Shown: positions 60,601 to 64,000 of the stretch, in pieces
Position numbering within the stretch: the stretch's first letter is position 1
Layout of the letters: every line of letters begins with the position of its first letter
Assembly: GCA_013399015.1 (NCBI GenBank)
Contig: VWZX01001131.1
Location: 1,116,001-1,180,000 of the forward strand
DNA from: Galbula dea
Lineage: Eukaryota; Chordata; Aves; Piciformes; Galbulidae
Reading direction: 5' to 3'
Length of the DNA stretch: 64,000 nucleotides
Position numbers and translations under genes: made by a program
The notes under the pieces: model-generated
Told to the model about the DNA's origin: nothing
The model's database searches: none
The model's input: only the letters and a program-made list of their open reading frames with translations

Positions 60601-63600
60601 GTTTGCATGTGCTAGTTATGCTGCCAGTTCAGCTCCTTAGCTGAGTTAGAGCTTTCAGTTTTGTTGCTGTTGCAGTGGCAGCTAAAGCCACCAGCTTCTC
60701 ACTGATAATGACTTCATAGCAAAACTGGAAGTTGTATAACCACCCTGAACTTGCATGCTGTGTCAGTCCTCGTGCATTCTGTGACATGCCCAAATAACCT
60801 GTCTTGTGAGTGCAGCTCTCATCTACCTAAATCATTTACTTGCCCATACAAACAGAACAAAGAACCATAGATGAGTACTGGAGAGATATCTGGAACCCAA
60901 AGTAAAGGTAGTTGCTTTAATTTCTGCCAGTCATGGAAGTGTCTGGGGGGGTTGGCAGCAAAGCCCTTCACTTTCATATAGGTAAACCAGAGCAATGCAG
61001 AGTTTGAGAGGTTATGGTAGGCAGAGTTGTCCATATCTCATAAATCAACTTGAATCAGCAACTCAGGATATGACTGTGCAAAACTAACAGTTGGGGTTTA
61101 GGGGGCAAACAGCTACTTCAAGCAAGGAAGATGCTGTACTTTCCATTTTCCTGGCTCAAGAGTCTTAGGACTGTCTGTTCTGAATTGTTATTTTATGGGC
61201 AATGAAGGGAATTCACAGAGAATGCAAGAAGTGAGATGTAAGCATGAATGGAGCCTGGCACAAATGTCTTGGAAGAAAGTCATGAACTCTATGGCAATAT
61301 TATAATCCCTGCTTCTGCTCTTCTCCAAAATATTTGTATTGCATTCAGGTACTCTGACAACTGAACAAACAGATGTCTGAGCCCAGCCTGCATGGACTTC
61401 ATTAATGTTACAGTTAATGAGTTCTGTTTATTTCTTTATTCTGGACAAAATCTAATAATTTAAGAAAAAAAATGCATCAAGGAATCACTCCATATTCATC
61501 AAGGAATATGCTTTATATCTTGTCCTACTAAAGCACTTAATTCTCCACCTTTTACATTTCTGCAGCTAGGAGAAAACACTAGGAACTTTCTCCTACTCTT
61601 TTTTTTTTTACCTGAGCTGAAGAAATGAGGCAACATCTCTTCCTCTGCCCTGGGGGATGCATTGCACCTGGGTGCCAGATTGTGTGCTGTATGACTGAGG
61701 TGCTACAGATCATAAGGCAATGTCTGGTGGCAGGATCTGTCTTTCTGAGAACATATCTGCTTCTCACAGAATCTTCAGTTTCCTGTCTGCAAGACATATT
61801 AGGTATGTTTTAATGACAACTCCAGACTCATGGAGGCTGGTGCTAAGTTTTTTGCAGCTACACAGATGATGCCAAGTTCAAAAAAACCACAAGGCTGAAG
61901 CTGAATGTCAGGTTAGTGGTAGATGTGGTTGGGCCAAGTATTAACTGAAGAAAGTGGATATAGTAGCAGGCCTTTGAATACTAGAGCTAGCTTGGCTTTT
62001 ACTACCATTTGGACTCACAGCTAAAAATGTCACTGCTATGTGTACTCTCTTCAGCTCAGAATGAGCTGTCAGTGGAAAATACAGTCTTCCAAAATTCCCT
62101 TGTGATTTTCAGCACACAGAATCCTGAAACCCTCAGAGGTGGTGTGGAGACACAGAACAATGTGATTTTTATGTACTCACACGACGTGCATGACCAAAAT
62201 GCTTTCTGCATATAAATAACACAGATACAGATGCCCCCCTTTGCTAAGATGTCAGAAATCAAAAAGTGCAGTTCTGAAATGTTATGGCAAAAAACTGTTT
62301 CCAATTTGGAGAGCTGGGAGCATATAAAGATTAAATGAAATGGCAAGACTATGGGATAAATATCCTGGTTCAGATGTAAAGGCTTTACTGACAATTAGGA
62401 GTGTCTGTGTGTATGTGCATATGTAAATCTTTATTTCAGATTCTGTTCTCACCCCTCAGAGCTGTCTTCTGATATAGATCCCATGTTCTCTTCCAGTATG
62501 AGAAGGCTACTAAGGTAAATTTCTAAGGGGGAACAGACAGGCTCTACCTACTGCAGCTGGTGGCCACCTCCTGCTTCCTGGCAAGGCAAATGACCCTTCA
62601 GCCTTTCCCTATATTCCTCATTTGTTCATTGCTTTTCATCCATACTGGATCTTCCTGTAAACACCTCTCTGAAAGCAAACACCTGGAGATTTCAGTCACT
62701 GCAAATTACTCCCAGAAACTGATTCAGCTTCTTAAACAGAAGCATTAAAAATATGCTTTGAGTAGAAATTTAAGGGGTTTAATAAGTTCTAAAAAAAACC
62801 CAGGTAGGCATCTTTTAAAAGTTAGCTTCCCCCTCCAGCTCTACCTCTTGCCTGATGGTGTAACAAAGGAAAATCCTGAACAGAATATATTTTTAATCTT
62901 ATTTGAAAACCTTAAACATGCTATGCCCCAGTTCTACTTGTATATGTTCCCTGTTTCCACTTCAGTTATTAAATTAAAGCTTGCCATAACCTCCTATCTA
63001 GTACTGAAACCATGCAGTTCTTTGAAGTTATTTCCTTTTTTTGCTTTCAAAGCTTTTTGCAAGGTCATTATTTTAATGAGAATCCTTCCTATGATTACAG
63101 ACTATTTTTCTATCATCAAGGACTATCATTAGTCTTGACATTCAACATGCAGATATGAAAGCAAATCCAGGCTTCTGAGTCACTGGCATGTCTCAAGGTG
63201 CTAAGATTCAAAATGCAGTGGTGATGAATTCATTCTTCTTCTAATCACAGCAGGATCAGAATTTGGGTTGCCATGTTAATCATCCTCACAACAATCCTAT
63301 TTTAAAATGTACTTATTTAATGCCAGGATTATACATCTTGATCAAAATGTATTCTCAGGGTATAATGGAGTGCCTGTAACAGGGCACAGCCAGCCTGCCT
63401 AGGTGTAATGAGGCTGATGGAGGAACAACAATGTTGCTATTCATACACCCAGGCCTGGCTGTATCTGAGCCATCTGCTGCTGAAATTGCACATCTCTACT
63501 GAAGAATGGTAGGTTATTTTTTTCTCTTCTATTATTCAGCCAGTGCTTTTCCTTTAATATCACTTGCAGGCACTGGATCTCTGTTTGTTCTAAGTCAGAA

Positions 63601-64000
63601 CCTGAGATCAGCTTTTAACAGTCAGACACTTTGCAAGCTAAGAATAACATGCCACTGTGAAATTCTATTCCTTAAAAGAACACACCTAGCTGGATGAAAC
63701 TTGGAAAGGAATTCCTTTGTTAAGACAAATGAGATCTGAAGTTTTAGTTGTAAAGAACTTGCATGGGAGGAGAAAGTAACAGCACAACACCTACAGCACA
63801 GAGCAAGCAAAATATATCTTTCCTAGAGAACAGGGACTGGTTTCTGCTTTGTGATCCACACTTAAAACACTACCTACCACTAGTTCCTGTGTTTGACTCC
63901 TTGGCTGGTGTCTGTCTCTCTACTGTTACTGGGAAAAATAACACTGGGTTGAGAAGATTTACAGACAAAGAAAATCTGTGATCTTCTCCAAATGTACAGC
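57611..64000. other. Non-coding stretch to window end
   Basis: AT-rich sequence. All open frames are short and resemble no family I know, and I see no RNA genes. I cannot tell whether this is intergenic or a deep intron of the FREM3-like gene. Confidence 0.55.

Overview
The window is a piece of a vertebrate nuclear genome and almost certainly a bird. Its genes are split by GT-AG introns, it has a CpG-island promoter, it carries several CR1 LINE fragments of the sauropsid type (one ending in the CR1 octamer repeat ATTCTGTG), and it has an endogenous-retrovirus LTR of a kind common in birds. There are no operons, CRISPR arrays or plasmid- or phage-like genes.

Layout. (1) Positions 1-16650 (+) hold the 3' end of GAB1: a long intron, the last five coding exons (8124-14914) and a 3' UTR with a poly(A) signal at 16624. 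(2) About 16650-20390 is intergenic. (3) 20390-21640 is a CpG island with a perfect 14-bp CGCG palindrome, the promoter of SMARCA5. (4) 20926-43315 (+) holds the complete SMARCA5 (SNF2H, ISWI ATPase) in 24 coding exons. The exons join in phase without interruption into 1043 residues, and intron 14 is a GC-AG intron. (5) 44335-45780 (-) holds the 3' exons of a FREM3/FREM2-family extracellular-matrix gene, convergent with SMARCA5 and broken by stop codons and frameshifts. Two further exon-like segments lie at 46431-46573 and 47278-47398, next to a 48-base assembly gap. (6) 47400-64000 is intergenic or deep intronic sequence with two CR1 fragments, a degenerate minisatellite and a possible LTR, and no gene I can support.

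The gene order GAB1, SMARCA5, FREM3 matches what I know of the human 4q31 region, so this is a conserved syntenic block. The three genes do not form one pathway. GAB1 is a receptor-tyrosine-kinase docking adaptor, SMARCA5 is the motor of ISWI chromatin remodellers, and the FREM family builds basement membrane.

I found no previously undescribed biological system. The observations most worth checking are the apparent decay of FREM3, the GC-AG intron of SMARCA5, the CGCG palindrome in its promoter, a CR1 copy inserted 7 bp from a GAB1 splice donor, and an ERV relic next to SMARCA5 exon 12. Identifications rest on recall of human GAB1, SMARCA5 and FREM2 proteins; no alignment was run.
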